Shown: one piece after another, positions 1-12,400 of the stretch
How positions within the stretch are numbered: position 1 is the first letter of the stretch
How the letters are laid out: every line of letters begins with the position of its first letter
Assembly: GCA_029817715.1 (NCBI GenBank)
Contig: JARUPY010000054.1
Location: forward strand, 62,001-126,000
Length of the DNA: 64,000 nt
Direction of reading: 5' to 3'
Source of the DNA: Melastoma dodecandrum
Taxonomy: Eukaryota; Streptophyta; Magnoliopsida; Myrtales; Melastomataceae
The notes under the pieces: model-generated
Databases searched by the model: none
Seen by the model: the letters and a program-made list of their open reading frames with translations, nothing else
Told to the model about the DNA's origin: nothing
Program-made: the position numbers and the translations under genes

Positions 1-2073
1 GACTTCAACTGGGTGGTCAGATCCGCAAAGTTCGCTTGTATTTGCTCGATGGGGTAATTCAAGGTGAAGTTGAACAGAATTTGCACCTTCTGGAGAAGAA
101 ATGCACTTTGAGGCGGGATGATGGTTATTCCACCGGCGAACTTTAGAACCTCAAAAGAAGAGGCATTGCCAAACAATGACATCGTCAAGCGTAAGGTCAC
201 TTGCTGAGTAACAAATGACTCAAAAGATTCCCTTATCAAGCTGAGAACTGCGGTTGATATTTTTGTCTTTTTGGCATCAGAATCGATTGCAAACACAACT
301 TTAGCTGCGTTTGATCCATTCACTTGCTCGACAGACAACATACTCACCTACACAAAGAGGAAATAATTACTCCGACTCCTAAGAACTTGAATCAAAGGAA
401 TTCAAGAGGGTTGGTATTTGCTTTAAATGAAATCAAGGGGATGCTTACTTTGATCATGGCCCCACCAATTTCCCAAAGTATATCATCATGAAGCTGAACA
501 ATATTTTCTTCCAGAAAAGCGACTGACTTCTCAACATTGAAAGAAGCAACAATTTCGTGCCCTGAATAATAAAGCTGTCAGGTCTTGAAAACAACCTCCA
601 GAAAATAGTGAGACAAACTCATTCAAGCATCTTACTAGGGTAGCAATGAAACCTCTTTGGAAACACATGTTGCAATACCAAAAAACGGTAAGGTTCATGT
701 GTCCGACTATAGCCATTGACATCCATGAATGGATATAGGAGTAACTCCTACCATAACAGCTAGCATGAACTTCCGGAACATTATCAATTTACAGGAATAT
801 GCACATTTGCCAGTAGACAAACTGATGTACTGACTCAAAACACTGTTAAAAGCCACTAGTTCTATGTTTCCCAAAAGAATACTCTCTTCAATTCTCAAAA
901 CCAGATAGAGTAACTTATCAAATAAAAAGATAAGAGTTAAACATCAGAATTTATCAAATGCCCGGAGAGAACGCAAACAAAGTAACAAAGAGGATTCTTG
1001 TCCCATAACCAAACTAGCTAAGGAAGATTGATAGAACAGGTGCATCAGATTCCCTCTTCAACATACATAGTGGAGAAAAACCACGGAGATGAGAACTAAG
1101 AAGTTGCTGGCAACGTCAAATCAACATCATCAAATGAGTTACAAATTGACCAAAGGAACATTTAGACCAGTAAACTGCCCTCACGTGTATAGACTGTAAG
1201 CAGGTTATCCCCAATGAACCAGGTAATCAAAACATCTCCTCTAAGGGAACATCCATGTTAATCTCACCGAATTGGGAAACAACCAAACCCGTTCCACAGG
1301 AATAAGAAGTTAGCACAAGACATTTCCTTCCTTGCCCAACTAGAAACATCTGTTACCCCAATTGTAACCAAGGAGATGATCAAAGCAAAAGAAGACTCTA
1401 CTCAACAACCACAATAAGCCCACTTTCAGCCATTCTAGCAACAACAGGCATTTGTTTCCAAAGAAAGAAAACCCAATTCTGCAATATCAACGTCACTCCG
1501 TGGATATTAACCAAAAACGAAATTACACTCATCCGATCTCATGATGGACATGTGTCCTTGGCCACAAACTCTCAAACCCTCATAAGAAAACCCTTCAAAT
1601 ACCCTGCAATTAAGAACCAAATTACCGATTCCAACCCCTGGATCCTCTAACCCCGTGGCCAAAATTCCAAGGAATGACTTCCCTGGATCTAAACCCATCA
1701 TAAGACAATGCCATCATCACACATCAACACCCCCAGCCCAAAAAAGAACTAGGATCGAAACAAAGACCGGAAAAATCTACCCACCTCTATATCTAAGGTC
1801 CAGATCCAGATCTTGCCGATCCGCAAGCCGCGAGAAAGGGGGCAACCAAAAGATAGCAGAAAGGAACACCACAGCAGACAACAACAGCACCAAGGCACAC
1901 TTGAGGCCCAAATGCCTAGTAATCCCATCCCCACCGCAGCCGCCGCAACAACAACAGAAAAACCCACATATCCTCCTCCTCCTGCTCCTACTCCTCCCCT
2001 CCAAGCCCTGCTCGGAATCAACCGACACAACCGTGGAGGGCAACGCCTCCTCCTCATCTAATCCCTTCCCCAT
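1..2073 (-). CDS. DUF7036 membrane-anchored protein (3' end outside window)
   Basis: Three exons are visible: 1785-2073, 449-561 and 1-347. Phases join cleanly, and the gene continues beyond base 1. The start at 2073 begins MGKGLDEEEAL, as I recall for this plant family; there is an in-frame stop just upstream of the alternative GTG at 2157. The N-terminus has an Arg-rich and Cys/Gly-rich stretch (GRSRSRRRR, then FFCCCCGG). One hydrophobic helix follows at about residues 61-78 (ALVLLLSAVVFLSAIFW), then the PPF..D-rich segment seen before the DUF7036 domain. Exon 2 carries HEIVASFNVEKSVAFLEENI. Exon 3 carries a segment reading VLKFAGGITIIPPQSAFLLQ and then VQILFNFTLNYPIEQIQ. The function of the family is unknown to me. 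A single-pass anchor with a large non-cytosolic domain is an inference from the single hydrophobic segment. Confidence 0.85.
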
Positions 2074-2107
2074 CCTCCGGGACAGCAATGCAGACAACCA
2101 AACACCC

Positions 2108-2161
2108 TCAAACCCATCTCGAAACTCCACCAACCGAAGGGAAGGAACCGGAGACACCCAT
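2108..2161 (-). promoter_or_regulatory. Short upstream ORF in the DUF7036 5' leader
   Basis: An ATG at 2161 opens a 17-codon ORF (MGVSGSFPSVGGVSRWV) that ends at 2108, 35 bases before the DUF7036 start. If transcription begins upstream, this ORF could dampen translation of the main frame. No conservation can be judged here. Confidence 0.3.
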
Positions 2162-3359
2162 TAGGGGCAGATAGTAGGGATTTTTGCCCCCACCCGGGAT
2201 GTTGGCAAATTACCCACCTTTTTTCTTTTTTTGTGGGTTTTGATGCTGGGTGGACTGGAGAGGGTATAAAAATCGAAATTTTTTTGGTGGGTCAGTCGGA
2301 TATTAACTTCCGCTACCGGGGGGGGTCAAATCAAATCAAATTAAATCCCTTTTGGAGACCCTTCTCAGTTACAGCCATCACATGCCTCCCAGTGAAGTTT
2401 TGAGTTACGAGTTTTTGTGTCGTCTGTTTCACGGTCCTTTTTATCTTTTTCCTTCTTACACATCCGTTTCATCTTCTTTTTTTCTTTCTTAGTTGTGTGG
2501 TGGTTTATCTGTTTTCCTTCTTTCTGTTGGTCCATCGGCGGAGAGATTTGATTGATTTCGTGTTGAAGTCATTTTCTCTACGATTCTTACAACATTAAAA
2601 AAAAGTTTGTTGATTTATCTCACTACTAGTCCGTGGTCTTATAAGAACACTTCATTATAAATCAAAATGAAAGATTATAGATCCATCAAGATCGACAAAA
2701 GCAGACAATTATGCTATCTTAATTGTGACTGATTAATTAATTCTCCTTGATTAGATGGTGATGGGGAGGAACTGGGTGTTTGGAGGATTGTGATTATGGG
2801 ATGGCACGACTCTCCCACTTTTTGAGGAAATTATCTTCTATATTATAAAAGAAAAGTGGGTGGTGAGGTGGATTGTCGGACAAGGGAATTCCAGGAAAAT
2901 TCCATGTGGGGGGTGGCTGAGGTTAGTTTTGACTCGTGAGGACTAAATATTTATTGTATAATTTTGTTATTACACACGCACGAAACACACCCCCCCCCCC
3001 CCCCCCCAAACACGTTCTTGCCGTCTCGATCTTTTTATCCGAAATATCACTAGTCCGACCGGAACTTTGTTTCGAAATATCATTAGTCCAAAAAATATTT
3101 CTGAATTTATAATTGAAAGTTTCAAATTTTTTAATTTACAGTTTCAAACTCGAATTTTATGAATTCGATTTCATGATTCCACGTAAAGTTGAACTCATAG
3201 AGTACGAGTTCTTTAGTGCCATGAGAAAGTCGAACTCTCCTTGCTTTATTAAAAAAAATTAAGGTTCAAGAAGGGGGCAGACAAGGGCAAGAACAATGCG
3301 AAGGGGAGACGTAGACGGGGGACAAGGGGGAAGGATAATCTCCCGCGAAGGGAAGATTC
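2162..3359. other. AT-rich spacer with an 18-base C tract
   Basis: I see no supported gene. The stretch holds a C18 run at 2990-3007, polypyrimidine-rich sequence at 2420-2530, and otherwise AT-rich DNA. It would contain the promoter of the DUF7036 gene at its left end. Confidence 0.6.
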
Positions 3360-3830
3360 TCCGATTATGAAACAGTGTCTATTGTCGTACTTTACGAAGT
3401 ATTTAGTACTATAATACGAAACAATATCGTGGGCTTCGTACTTTTGTACGGACCCTTTTATGAAGTACGAACGGACTTCGTACTTTTATGCAGGCCTTCG
3501 TATTATAATACGAAGTACGAATCTCTTTGTACTATAGTACGAAATGCCCGTATAAAAGTATAAAGTCATTTCATACTCTACGAAAAAGTACAAAAGTACG
3601 AAGTTCACGACACTATTTCGTACTATAATACGAAACACTTCTTAAAATACGAGATAGTTCGTACTATAATATGAAATAATGTCGTGAGTTTTGCTCTTTT
3701 GTACGAAATGACTTTGTACGAGACCCTTCGTAATATAATACGAAATAAGAGTCCGTACAAAAGTAAAAGACATGTTACATTATTTCGTCTCAAAATACGA
3801 AATATTTGGTAAAGTACAAAATAATAGGGG
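3360..3830. repeat. Array of short palindromes built on TTCGTACTATAATACGAA
   Basis: Copies and variants of an 18-base perfect or near-perfect palindrome (TTCGTACTATAATACGAA) occur near 3397, 3497, 3531, 3621, 3658, 3727 and 3783. They are interspersed with GTAC-rich linkers (TTCGTACTTTTGTACG and relatives). Spacing is irregular at roughly 35-100 bases. Both strands read almost the same, so there is no coding direction. It may be the inside of a decayed hairpin transposon or a satellite-like patch. Confidence 0.6.
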
Positions 3831-4805
3831 AATCTTCCCTAAGGAAGAATAGCCCTTCCGGGGGAGGACGAGGGGGTGGGGAGGAACTACTAGTGGAAGA
3901 GAGCAGACGGAGACAAAAAATTAATTTTTTTTTAAAAACTATTTGAGGAAGTCGCGAGTCGAGACTTGTAAAATGAAAAATTTGAAAATTCTAATCATAA
4001 AAGGAGGAATATTTTGCAACTTACCATTTATTGAATAAAACTCTACGCCCTCTCCCTCGGAAGGATGGTGACGAATTAAATTAAATGAAGGAAAACTAGG
4101 TCGTGTAAGAAGGTCAACAAACGGACAAGCAATTTGGGTGGGAGGTTGGATGGCTTAACTTCTGATCATACAAGGGGGACAAAACTATATAAGCTGTCCG
4201 AAAATTCCCCAACTCACGTTGTAGCAAACTGGGCATCGCCATCGCCATCGCCAACGAATAATTAATTGAAAAGAGCAAGTGGACGAAGAAAACAAAATTG
4301 ATTAATGTTATTAGGATTGACGAGGAGGATGGGGTTGTTTGAAAGTGGGCTTGCGTCAATTCAATCCCCCCCCCCTGCATTTAACTGTAGCATCACTTCC
4401 TCGTAGTCACGGGAAAACCGAGAAAATAGATTACTTCCCTCTACCTCTGTACACGTCTAGATTTTACAATAGAAAAAAAAAATGAAATTTATCCTAATCT
4501 TTTTAAAAATTTCCTTGTATATCTCAACAATGCGGCGATAACGTGAAAGAGTCCTTTCTTCAATTTCCGCGCTCAAATCCTAACCACAGTTTCACAAATC
4601 CTCGTACGTTTACATCTAATCCGCCCAAACATTTCCCTAACTACTAGCTACGCCCTGAAACGATCGCATCCGGTCATTTCTCAAATTTTCTTCCTCGCCC
4701 TCGGCTTCGACCTTCAAGCTACTTGTCATTTTAGCTGATTGTTGGTAATGTAGGCTCTATTGGCCCCCTTTGTTACTTGACTATATATGAATTGTTATTG
4801 TTTGA
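3831..4805. other. Spacer, no gene seen
   Basis: AT-rich DNA with short purine runs. The small open frame on the minus strand near 4114-4380 matches nothing I recognise and is treated as chance. Confidence 0.5.
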
Positions 4806-5445
4806 ATTTAGAAATGGAATACGATCGTGTGAATCTGATCCTAACTTGTATTTGACGATGTTGATATGGATAAGTTAAGGTATTCTACAATCGAGATAAT
4901 CTGGATACGAGCCTAATAAGATGTGGTTCGCGAAATATGGATGGAGTCCGGCTAAAGCCTTAATTGAGATATTAAACGACGCACACGCGAGCGACATGAT
5001 TAGTTTGTTGCTGGAAACTAAGTATAATGATATTTATATCGAGGGAGATGAAATTTACATATGAAAGGGGATGAATCCGTTGAACATGATGGTAATGATG
5101 AGGTGGATGAATTAATCACAGGGAATGCCGAGTTTGTTGAATATGAGTATGCCAATTGTAAAGCTGAACTTATTGTAGAAACATAGCTAATGATGATGAC
5201 GATGCTAAATTATAGTATGATGTTTGAGATTGGGTTTTTAAGATTTGATTCCCGTTTGAAGAAGCTATTCAAGATTATGGTATTTTATACGGCGTAAGTT
5301 TACATTGGGTTCGAATTGATAATAAGAATAATAGAAGTAGCATGTGAAAAAGGATGCCCTTAGCATATCTATACATATGAGAAGAGCAAAAATATACTCG
5401 TTCTTTGAAAAATATGCATGCAATCGATGAATAGCTCGTTCCCAA
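4806..5445 (+). pseudogene. Decayed Mutator-like transposase N-terminus
   Basis: Broken reading frames on the plus strand keep the signature of a plant MuDR/MURA N-terminal region. Near 5017 the frame reads DMISLLLETKYNDIYIEGDE, which parallels DVMNMISECRCAEVDIYMEG in the fragment at the right end of this window (PB1-like domain). Near 5257 there is FEEAIQDYGILYGVSLHWVR, the start of the MuDR plug region. Near 5350 a KGCP.HIYTYEKSKN-like segment follows. Several in-frame stops and frameshifts separate the pieces, and no catalytic DDE core is present. This is clearly a dead fragment. Confidence 0.65.
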
Positions 5446-6150
5446 TTCCATTAGAATGATTCAGGGAGGGAGGGGGTAAACATAAAAAATATCTTTTTAT
5501 CACAACTAAAGTAAACTTGAAACAAGGAAACGTCCTGCCCATTGGATTAAAAAAAAATCGAACCATCCCAACCGCAAAAATGTGGGGAGGCCGCCAGTCA
5601 CCGGGGGGGGGGGGAATCACGAAGGGGACCCCACCACCCAACACCCCCCCCCCCCCCCCCCAAAACTTCCTTCTCCCCCGTGAGAGTCATGATGTTAACT
5701 GCAATGTACGGACGTATTAAATCATCAACTGTCGAATTCGGATGGATTGTCAGGGCCCCCAATTCCGGAATCAGATTCCGAAAGCCCAGCCCACATCCCT
5801 ATTTTGTATAAAATCATAACCTTTTATTTTTCTAAGATCGAAACAACAGTGGCAATTTTTAACCCCCTCCCCTAAAAAAGGTATTATTTAATTCATGATG
5901 AATCACACCTGATAATTTTAAAATCATAACAGTATAGATTTAAGTTTATCCCCTGCTAAATTTATGGGAGATATGGAATAATATTCTACAAGATAATAAA
6001 TTAATTTAGGAAATTAATGTATTTTTTTGAATTTTGTTTTGATATTCAAACTAACACGAGCTATTTGCATCGTCATAAAGTTATTATTATTTTGTTAGTT
6101 TAATCTAACAGAAAAGATATGATAAAAGATATTATCGGGTTTGATTTTTT
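5446..6150. other. Spacer with paired G12 and C18 tracts
   Basis: No gene is seen. A G12 run (5603-5614) and a C18 run (5644-5661) lie 29 bases apart and could pair as a hairpin. The open frames across this site are made by the homopolymers. Confidence 0.5.
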
Positions 6151-7800
6151 GTTTTGTTTCTTGATGGATGCTTAGGATGTAGAGCCTATAAATACCACCC
6201 TTCGCCCGCCAACTCAATCAACCCTAGACAAATCTTCGCCGCCGCAGCCGGCGGCAGGGGACCCACAGTCACCCCATCCTATCTTCTGTTTGTGTGTGTC
6301 GTTGTTTTTTCTATTCGCGTGCTCTTGTATTCTCGTCTTTTGGAGTTTTTAGGGTTTTGGTTTCTTGATGACGAGGAGGGGCGGGGGAGAAGGGTGTGAT
6401 GGTTGAATAGTAAAAGGTTTGAGGAGGAGAATCGTTGGTTTGTGTAGAGGGCTCCAGTCCTTTGCTAAAGTTTATTGCATCGTGATTGTCGCAACCTCTT
6501 CTACATTGAGCGGATGCCATGGGGTGGGATTTTGTAAAAGGCTTCGGGGTCTCGTTCCGAGTTTCGAATGTTTGACCTAGACTTCTGCCCTACATTGGTT
6601 TTGGCAAGACACGCCATGTGTAGCTGTTTTTTCTCCTTCGGTGATCACACTTCCGTACTGATCCTTCCTCCTCCCTGCCGTTCGTTGTATTTGAAATAGG
6701 CGTGTTCTTTGTCTATGTTTTTTATCCAATTGGTGGGAATTTGATCCGAACTCCGGTTTGCCCCATCTTTTTGGTGTCAAGAATGATTAGAGACCCTATG
6801 TTTTTGGCAATTGGGGGCATTTTGCTTCTTGTTGGTCCATACTACATTCTTGTTTTCTCCTCCAGGATGGTTTTTGGCTTCAATGATTTCTATGAAGCCA
6901 TTTTTGTTTATTCGATCGTGTTTCAGAGCGCATGATTTGGTTTCAGGATTATTTTTGTTAGATTTCGTATATCTTGGAGATATAATATTTGGGTAGATTC
7001 CGTTAGATATTTGTGTTGTCGTGTTTTCCCATCTATGTAAGTAGATATTACTGCTTCAATTGAAATCTCTTTGAGATTTATCTCATCCTGTAATTCTCCT
7101 ACAGTTTCAACTTTGATTTTATCTATTTTAACCCGTTGTCTTTAAGTCATTCTATTTCACATCACATTTCAAGGCATGGGATTCCGATGGTATAAGCTTG
7201 TGATATCAAGATTGCTGCTCTTCTGGCATTCCCAGCATGGATTCTTCTGCTTTAGTATCAAGCCAAAGCCTGTGTTGGGTTTCAAACCGTGCGGTGGAGG
7301 CATGCTTGGACGGGGTTGTTGATGTAGAGTGGTCTCATGTTGCAGTGCTTGATTGATGGGATGGTGTTGCCCTGGTTCTTGTGGTGGATTGTTATCGTTG
7401 CTATGTAATGCTGTATCTGTGGAATGAACACATGCAAATTATTGGGCTTTCAGTTGCGATGAGGCAAGTGGATGGTCTTTACTTAACAGAAAAATATGCC
7501 ATCATGTAACGTAGACTGCCGCTCCAACCAGATCATTGCAACAAACATGCTTGCAATTATTCGGTTGGAGCTGCACTCTATGTTGCGATGGCGAATTATT
7601 ATAAAGGCAGGAACCTGCCACTGATAGAAGCAGGTGGATAAATGGCCCTTATCGTAATCATCCCTTCCGAAATTCAATGTACATCTTAGGAGCCTTTGGA
7701 TTACAAAATGCAGTAGCTGCACACACTGGAAATCTCTAACCAAGAAAGAGTACTTTCTACAAGAATAAGCTTAAGCTGAAAGCCTAAAGAAAAGAGATTG
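6151..7800 (+). other. Possible untranslated transcription unit with TATA box
   Basis: A good TATA box (TATAAATA, 6187-6194) is followed by a leader-like stretch (AACCCTAGA, GCCGCCGCAGCC) of the kind seen at the start of housekeeping transcripts. After that comes T-rich, intron-like sequence. No long ORF and no recognisable protein follow; open frames are all under 90 codons and unfamiliar. I saw no known miRNA or clear snoRNA boxes. It may be a non-coding RNA gene, a gene whose coding part was lost, or chance. Confidence 0.25.
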
Positions 7801-7939
7801 CTGGGAGAAGATGTTATCCAGGACAGATTGCAAAAGATTCAGGCATCTCAAACCCAACCTAGAAACTTTCAGGCAAGGCCAACGATTTTTCAGTTGAAGG
7901 GCCATCCGATGTAACCCGACTGGTGATTATTTTCATGGA

Positions 7940-8871
7940 TTATCGAGTTTCTGTCCGAGTTGCTTTTGTTGATTTGGGGACTCGGGTTTGAGCCGGAGCT
8001 GGAGTGCGAAAAGACCACAGGTACGAAAACAGGTTCCTTCTGGACCGACTTCCCTGGATATTACTGTCGCTGTCACTGCTGCTTGTTGTCCTGGGGTGAC
8101 AGATGACACTGGATCTATTTCCAGTCAACCCTTGGCGGCAGACGGGACACGAGTTGTGCTGCTCTAACCCCGGGACTATACAATCAGAGTGGTACAGTTG
8201 ATTCCATGGCATTTGCCTTGCCTCTGATCGCAGCTCAAACTTATCTTTACAAATTGGGCAATGAGAATCTAAACAGAGATGTCTGAAATTTTGACAGTGG
8301 GCATAGCCTCAATCGAAGACCTTGCGGCGGGGGGAGTGCCTCCCCTATGATCAGTAGCAGCCAGCTGCTCTAACAGCTCTTCAAGGCCTGGGCCGATGAG
8401 GTAATTGCCAGCATTGCCCCTCAACACTTCTATCCCTGGAACGCCATTGGAAAGAGCCTCGATCCCACAGTTTCCAGTCAGCCTGATCGGGACCTGGCCG
8501 CCAAAGATCAGCACAAGGCCAAAACCGTCATGATCTGTGTATGCATCCGACCCGTTCCTGATATCATGGCTATAGCCTCTGTCAGCCAGTTGCTGCCCCA
8601 TCAAGGCCGAGAATGCTCCCATGATTCCATACCTAGGGTCATGGGCCTCACCACGATGAATTCTGAAGACATCAAATGGATCGATACTTTTCAGTGATTT
8701 CTTGAACAAAATCCCCCCATTGCAATGAGGGCAGACATAAGCTCGACCTCGAATCCTCACAGACTGCCTACATCTGGAACACCAATGTATTCCTGCCACT
8801 CGACGTTTCTCTGTTGTTCCACACCTGAAATGCAACTTTTGAGTCAAAACACTGCTAGCATCATCAAGCAC
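7940..8871 (-). pseudogene. RING-type E3 ubiquitin ligase-like gene, frameshifted
   Basis: The protein follows the plant zinc-ribbon plus RING-H2 layout (RZF1/CIP8/RING1-like). The N-terminal ribbon has HWCSRCRQ and VCPHCNGG, four Cys. The middle region follows (SIDPFDVFRIHRG, RYGIMGAFSALMGQQL, GPGLEELLEQLA), then the start of the RING. At about 8270 one base is missing: the frame ending [10 protein letters not shown].. must shift to reach [14 protein letters not shown]. Within the RING the usual MPCNH is MPWNQ, so the third Cys and fourth His ligands are both replaced. The last pair (HNSCPVCRQ) is intact. There is no in-frame ATG in this exon; the 5' exon should lie at about 8900-9480. A splice acceptor is visible at 8825. 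Frameshift plus ligand loss argue for a pseudogene. A sequencing error could explain the frameshift but not the substitutions. Confidence 0.75.
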
Positions 8872-9480
8872 CTGTTGCTACATCAGAAGGTCATCAACGA
8901 AGATCTCTGAACCTAGGGTACGCGACTGCATGCATACATTCTTTCTTTCCCGTTCCATAATGGGAAGATTCATTTCCATGAGATACACAAAACCGAAGCC
9001 ACCGTTTACACTCAATTTACAAATCATTAACCCCAACAAGATCTGCTGAAGTGTACGAGTAGCGGAATCAGCTCGACCGAACAATAAACCCTAAAATCAA
9101 GCATCGTCCGAATAAATAAACAAGAGAGTAAACCTAAGGGAGGTGGGGTGGGGGAGGATCGTTTATAGAACGCGCTGGAATTCAAACCTAAGGGCATTCG
9201 ATTTCGATCGATCGATAGAGATAGAGATAGAGGGAGGGAGTTGGAAGTCAAACCTCCAAATACGGATTTGGTTGTTGCTGTGGTAAGATACAATCGGTGG
9301 ACGAGGTAAAGACTGAAGGAGAAGTGGTGGCGTGGGGCGGAGTGGCGGGGGGAATTGGTTCCTCTCCCTCCCTCTAATTATTGTTTCTCTCTTTTGGATA
9401 AACACACACGACGGACAAAACAAACACATCAATCTCTGTTCAAGGCCCACTAGGTCCTAAAATGGGCCTACGAAGCCCTT
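8872..9480 (-). other. 5' region of the RING-like gene
   Basis: The upstream region of the minus-strand RING-like gene should hold its leader exon, first intron and promoter. It includes a GATC/GATAGA-rich simple tract (9204-9237). I could not fix the first coding exon. Confidence 0.35.
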
Positions 9481-12400
9481 AGGCCCATTTATTCGGCCCA
9501 AATATCCATTGAAATTGGCCGGGCTGGCGACTTACACACGAAAATGTTTGCAGTTTTCTGTTTTAACCAAATCTGTGTCAAGACGACATGTGTCCGTCCG
9601 AGTGGGGTTTTAAAATGTAGACACGTGAATAACACGTTTAATATATAATAAACATTAATTTTATTTATACTATTTAATGAATTGACTCGTGTAAGACAAA
9701 AGCTTATTAGTAATAATTATTTAAATAGTTAGTTAATCATACTTTCATATTTGCTTCTCTAGTAGGCGGCTTAGGTAGCCCTCAGAAATTTAATTGATAA
9801 TGTAATAAATCTACAAACTATCACAATAATTGTTTATTTAAGTTATTTTCATCGTCTAAAACGGTATTATTATTATTATTATTTAGTTTGAGATAGTCAT
9901 AGTTTTGTTCACTTGTGATTTTTTATTTAATTGAATTACAAGGACTAATGTTTTAATTTTAAATTATGGTGAATCATTTCTTGGTACTTATCTGATAGTT
10001 TAGATTAATAATGTTTAGATTTTTTATAGTTTTCAAATAGTTAAACCGTATAACATGTTTAGTAAAGAATTTCACATTTTTTTACAGAATTAGTTAAACG
10101 AATGAAGTTTTCAGATACAAAACCGACTCCAACACGACACGCACGAATTGTCCGTCCTATGAATTAATGATCCCCCAATAATTGCTCGCGCGGTGGGCGT
10201 GAATTTGAACGTACCATTCAAACTTCCTCCCGCATCGTCCATCTCGTCCCCCTTACTTTTACTTTTAATCTCTTTTGTATCTTTTTAGGAATTCCCCTTG
10301 TTCGGTCACCATCGATGTCCATCCATTCTTACATGCACAAATCTTTAGTGCCCCCAAAAAGCAGGACAACCTCATCTCCCCCCCCCCCCAATTCCCGCAG
10401 CCTCTTCGACAAGACGAAGAACCGGTCGGTCTCCCCAAACCATCGAGGCGTGCTTTATCGTGCAAAAACACCGATAGAAACGGTGATTACAAGTATATAA
10501 TATTCTTACGTGGTTTCCTTTTTCTTTTTTCATCCGGTTAATAAAAAATTCGATACTTTACTTGTGCCGAACGGCATGAACATGATGAAAGGGGAGCACG
10601 ATCGGATATCAATCCCGAGGAAAAGAAAACGAAACCCCAACGTACTTTCTCTTTTCCAATTCGAGAATCTGAATTTGCACTTTTCCTTTCCATCCCTTTT
10701 CTTTTTTTTTTGGGGGGGAGGGGGGTTCTGATGGATCCTTTTCATTCTAGTTGCTGTAATAACAGCAACATATTCATGTAATAAAACGTAACAGAAAGAA
10801 ACAACGGCAATGCGACCTTCTTCGTTCGTTGTTGGTCACATGGGGAGGGGGGGGTGCGTCCTTGGGTCTTATGTGCAGGACACGTTGGGACCGACGAAGT
10901 TAATTTCCAACCCCTCGTTGAATTTGGACTCCTCAATTCTCAAAACCGACCAATCAATGTGGCATTTTTGGATGTTTGTGCCTTGTAACTGACACGTCCG
11001 GATAAACTCTTTCTCGTGTTCGCCCTACTCACAGTTTCATCCCCCCTACTCGTTTGTGTTAACGAAGCATGTAATAAGGTCAAAGCGTCATTAATTGTAC
11101 ATTTTTCCACTGCTGGTGCGACACCTGGTTCAGGGTTTCGGACCACTGAAACTGGAGACGTTTGAGCACAGCGAACTCTGGTTACCAGTCGAGAAGAAAT
11201 CGGAGGAGGTGGTCGTGTCGCACAACCTTACGAAATTCCAAAACCAACTGCTCCTTATTCTTCGTCCACAAACAAAAAGAGAACTAAAAACAAAGTGCTG
11301 AAAGAGAGGAGTGGTAGTAGTAGTAGTATTGGATGAATGTTGACTTTGTGACGAGCATTAAATTCGGGCGGGTGGTTGTTTGTATTAGCGGAGGAATGCG
11401 ACGGGGTGCAGGGGAGACGACTCGAGCGTGGACAGTTACATCTCATAATTTATATAATTTTTTTATCGTTGATTACCGTCGGATATATGGTCAATCGACC
11501 TCCTTTAAATAACAACATCACAAATCGGTGGTCAGAAAAGTGGTCACATTTAATGAGATTATTTTATTTTATTTTAATTTAAACAGTTTCCGGATGCAAG
11601 TCTTATTTTCTTTTGTCAAAATTATTCGGAATCTTCCTCAGTCTCGTCACCCTCACCCCCGACATTTGATGTAACTAAATTTTAATTTTTCATTTACTCG
11701 ACCCCCCGACATTATCTTATCTCCACCACCTCACCTGCCTGGGTACGATCAGCACCAGAACAAAAACAACACGAGCATCGTTTGGACCCGAGCCGACAGG
11801 TGACCTCTCCCGCCACCACCGACCAACCGAACCGGCCCTAAAAGGAAGAACTGGGGGGCCACGGTGTGTTACGGGGCGGAGACGTGCAACGAGGGACGCG
11901 TGTGATTGATTCGGTGGCCGGAACGCCTGTTCTCACTCGTCGGCTATGCATCGAAATCAAAAAACGTCGTTGGGTTTGAGTCCATGGTTTTGGCTTTTTT
12001 TGCTTCTTTCAGGGGACCCGGGGGGGGGGGTGATAAAATTGACTGGTCTAAATTTCCATGTTGAGACATCGTCATCTTCGTCCTCTTTTCTTTCCCGTTA
12101 CAATACAAGACAAAATCCCCACCACGGTAATGTCGGATTTTACTGAGGCGGCGGAATTAAAGGAGAAAGAAAATATAAAGAGAAAAAAAATCGTGTTTTA
12201 GCGGGCGGAGGGGGACTCTTCGATCTGCGGTCAGTTAGGTTTCAAATGTGTTAAGTTTTATGTGGTCTTAAGTTAAAGGATGATAAAAGAGATGTCGAAT
12301 GTAACTAACTAAAGGGCGGTAACTATTGGATTGGGGAACGAAGGACGACGGAGACTGATCAATTTTAATAGATTGAGCTCAATCAGTCAAAGTTGCCGAG

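Noticed and set aside
3360..3830. CRISPR-like array
   Set aside because: Units are palindromes at irregular spacing with repeat-like spacers in plant DNA; it does not fit CRISPR.
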